Below are positions 5,056 through 6,606 of a stretch of 6,606 bases of DNA, piece after piece. How positions within the stretch are numbered: the stretch's first letter is position 1; each line of letters begins with the position of its first letter. A program made the translations under genes and the position numbers. Origin of the DNA: Candidatus Brevefilum sp. (GTDB lineage Bacteria; Chloroflexota; Anaerolineae; Anaerolineales; Anaerolineaceae); assembly GCA_007135845.1 (NCBI GenBank), contig SLIC01000150.1:1-6606 (forward strand), given 5' to 3'. The notes beneath the pieces were generated by a model. It was not told the DNA's origin and ran no database searches. It saw nothing but the letters and a program-made list of their open reading frames with translations.

Positions 5056-5760
5056 TCAAAAACCTCTCAATATTCCCATCACCTGTTCAGTGTCTGCCAG
5101 GTTGTCCAGGAGGTAGTCCGGGTTGTGGGATTCCAACTCATCACGAGAGAAGGTACCGGTTGCCACGCACATCACTTGCAGGCCGGTGTGGCGGGCACAG
5201 GCAATATCGCGCGGCGTATCCCCAATCACGAGTGCCGATTCAGCGGGCACTGGTGTCCCCAATTGTTGACCCAGGCGGTACAACGCCAGGGCGGGCAGCT
5301 TGTTGCGGTCGAGATGCTCGCTGCCAAAGGCACCAAAGCTGAACAAACCGGGGTCTATACCTACTGCCCGCAGCTTATGGGGGACAGCCTGGCGCACGTT
5401 GCCAGTGACCAAACCCAGGATAAAACCGGGATCATCCGCCAGCTGCTCCAGCAGGGTGATGACACCTGGTAGAACCTTCATTTTAAAGGTTGGCGCGGCA
5501 ATTTCAACATGACGGGCGTAGGCGCTAAAGGCTGCCGTGAGGTGAGCTTCGATGGTCTGGTCGTCCAACCTGGCCTCGCGCATCAGGTCTGTTACAATGA
5601 GCCAGTCGGTCTTTCCGGCCATATCGTAAGCGTCTATCGGCCCAGCCAACCCATAGACGTCTTCCAGTGCCCGGCGAAGACAAACCGCTCCCTCGTTGGC
5701 AGGGTCCATCAAGGTGCCGTCGATATCAAACAGAAGAATTCGGTGGTTATTGTGATGCAT
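5056..5760 (-). CDS. HAD-superfamily hydrolase, phosphoglycolate phosphatase-like
   Basis: Cytoplasmic phosphatase of the haloacid dehalogenase superfamily, 234 aa from the chosen start. Motif I is FDIDGTL (11-17), with nucleophile Asp12 and acid/base Asp14. Residues about 18-90 form a helical C1 cap. Motif II is LVTGN with Thr119. The lysine motif region is DRNKLP (151-156), and motif IV is GDTPRD (180-185) with Asp181 and Asp185, so the catalytic set looks complete. The substrate cannot be read from the sequence; phosphoglycolate or another small phosphate ester is plausible. A longer frame starts at 5802, but the ATG at 5758-5760 places motif I at the usual distance from the N-terminus. 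No Shine-Dalgarno sequence precedes it, and a -10-like TAGAAT lies seven bases upstream, which suggests a leaderless mRNA. It is divergent from homoserine dehydrogenase, 100 bp away. Confidence 0.9.
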   Translation of the reverse strand: MHHNNHRILLFDIDGTLMDPANEGAVCLRRALEDVYGLAGPIDAYDMAGKTDWLIVTDLMREARLDDQTIEAHLTAAFSAYARHVEIAAPTFKMKVLPGVITLLEQLADDPGFILGLVTGNVRQAVPHKLRAVGIDPGLFSFGAFGSEHLDRNKLPALALYRLGQQLGTPVPAESALVIGDTPRDIACARHTGLQVMCVATGTFSRDELESHNPDYLLDNLADTEQVMGILRGF

Positions 5761-5767
5761 GAGCTTT

Positions 5768-5797
5768 ATTCTATCCGCTATTCGTGGGCAAGACCAA
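5768..5797 (-). promoter_or_regulatory. Candidate promoter giving a leaderless HAD-hydrolase mRNA
   Basis: On the minus strand TTGGTC (5792-5797), an 18-bp spacer and TAGAAT (5768-5773). The -10 matches consensus at five of six positions, the -35 at three. It ends seven bases before the ATG, so transcription would start at or next to the start codon, which agrees with the missing ribosome-binding site. Confidence 0.45.
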
Positions 5798-5860
5798 GCC
5801 ATCTTAAGAGGTTTTGTGGTTTAATATAGAGGCGTATGGATAAAAGAGAGGATCGTTAAA

Positions 5861-6606
5861 ATGAACAAGCCGCAAGGATTATGCCTGGTGGGTTTTGGCA
5901 ATGTAGGGAGAGCCTTTGCCCGGCTCTTGCTAAAAAAGGAAGCAGAATTGGCTGATAGATACGGCCTGACCTTTATTGTGACTGGCATTATCACCGGTAC
6001 ACATGGCGGGGCGATCAACCCTGAAGGGATTGACCTGGCAGCTGCGTTGGAAAGGGTTCAAGCAGGCGAGCGCCTGGACTGCCTGGCGGCTGTGGATACC
6101 CCCCAGGATACCGTGGATTTTATCCGTGCCTGCCCGGCGGATTGCGTGTTTGAGAGCACGCCCGTCAACCCGCACACCGGCCAACCAGCATTGGGCTTTA
6201 TCCAGATTGCATTATCCTCGGGCGTTCACGCGGTCACAGCCAATAAAGGGCCGGTTGTGCACGGATACCAGGCCTTGACCGCGTTGGCAGCAGAACAGGA
6301 TGTGCGCTTTATGTTTGAATCGGCAGTGATGGACGGCGCACCGATCTTTTCCCTTTTTAGAGAACCGTTGGTCGGTGCAAACCTGTTATCTTTTGAGGGG
6401 ATTCTCAACTCCTGTACCAACCTGCTGTTGGGTTTGATGGAAGAAGGCTACACCTTTGATGAGGCAGTTGCCTACGGGCGCTCGATTGGCATTACTGAGA
6501 CCGACCCCAGTTATGATATTGACGGTTGGGATGCAGCCATCAAGGTGGCCGCACTGGTGACGGTATTGATGGGCATCCCGCTCACCCCGCAAGAGGTTGA
6601 TCGAAC
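5861..6606 (+). CDS. hom: Homoserine dehydrogenase, 3' partial
   Basis: Reduces aspartate semialdehyde to homoserine with NAD(P)H, the branch point to threonine, methionine and isoleucine. The frame is open from the ATG at 5861 to the window end (248 codons, no stop). Residues 8-16 form the Rossmann fingerprint (CLVGFGNVG). TANKGP (126-131) is the conserved Asn-Lys loop. ESAVMDGAPIF (153-163) and GILNSCTN (180-187) mark the catalytic domain entry. ETDPSYDIDGWDAAIK (213-228) contains the family's catalytic Asp224 and Lys228. The family usually has about 330-430 residues depending on an ACT domain, so the C-terminus, and whether an ACT domain exists, cannot be seen. GAGAGG lies about nine bases upstream as ribosome-binding site. 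The loop usually written GTTN reads SCTN here, while residues around it are conserved. Confidence 0.93.
   Translation, partial: MNKPQGLCLVGFGNVGRAFARLLLKKEAELADRYGLTFIVTGIITGTHGGAINPEGIDLAAALERVQAGERLDCLAAVDTPQDTVDFIRACPADCVFESTPVNPHTGQPALGFIQIALSSGVHAVTANKGPVVHGYQALTALAAEQDVRFMFESAVMDGAPIFSLFREPLVGANLLSFEGILNSCTNLLLGLMEEGYTFDEAVAYGRSIGITETDPSYDIDGWDAAIKVAALVTVLMGIPLTPQEVDR

Overview
The window carries seven genes of a free-living bacterium with roughly 50% G+C. Gene content (GreA, LysS, L19, homoserine dehydrogenase) is ordinary bacterial housekeeping. The large secreted M23 peptidase with C-terminal Ig-like modules and an aromatic/proline C-terminal tail recalls Anaerolineae-type Chloroflexota. 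That assignment is an inference from protein style, not something the sequence proves.

Layout. Bases 1-293 (minus) hold the 5' part of lysS, broken at the window edge by a 40-bp-period tandem duplication that shifts its frame. Upstream on the same strand lies greA (371-832), separated from lysS by a terminator-like hairpin. A 521-bp AT-rich divergent spacer (833-1353) holds the greA leader and promoter candidates. Then comes a plus-strand M23 metallopeptidase of 674 aa (1354-3378), which converges on a C26-type glutamine amidotransferase/gamma-glutamyl hydrolase (3540-4262, minus) across a bidirectional terminator. Next on the minus strand is rplS (L19, 4389-4739), with a strong promoter at 4794-4822 and a hairpin at the predicted 5' end of its mRNA. 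Bases 4740-5055 are non-coding and contain heptamer-like repeats forming an 11-bp inverted repeat around a hairpin. A HAD-superfamily phosphatase (5056-5760, minus; probably leaderless) is divergent from homoserine dehydrogenase (5861 to the window end, plus, 3' partial).

How the genes relate. greA and lysS may form a transcription/translation operon with partial termination between them. rplS could be co-transcribed with the C26 hydrolase 126 bp downstream, although a hairpin lies between. The remaining genes look like independent units. I see no mobile element, phage module, CRISPR array, RNA gene or defence system. The most interesting signals are regulatory or structural: the greA leader hairpin, the greA-lysS terminator, the intergenic heptamer/inverted-repeat block, and the domain layout and C-terminus of the M23 protein.
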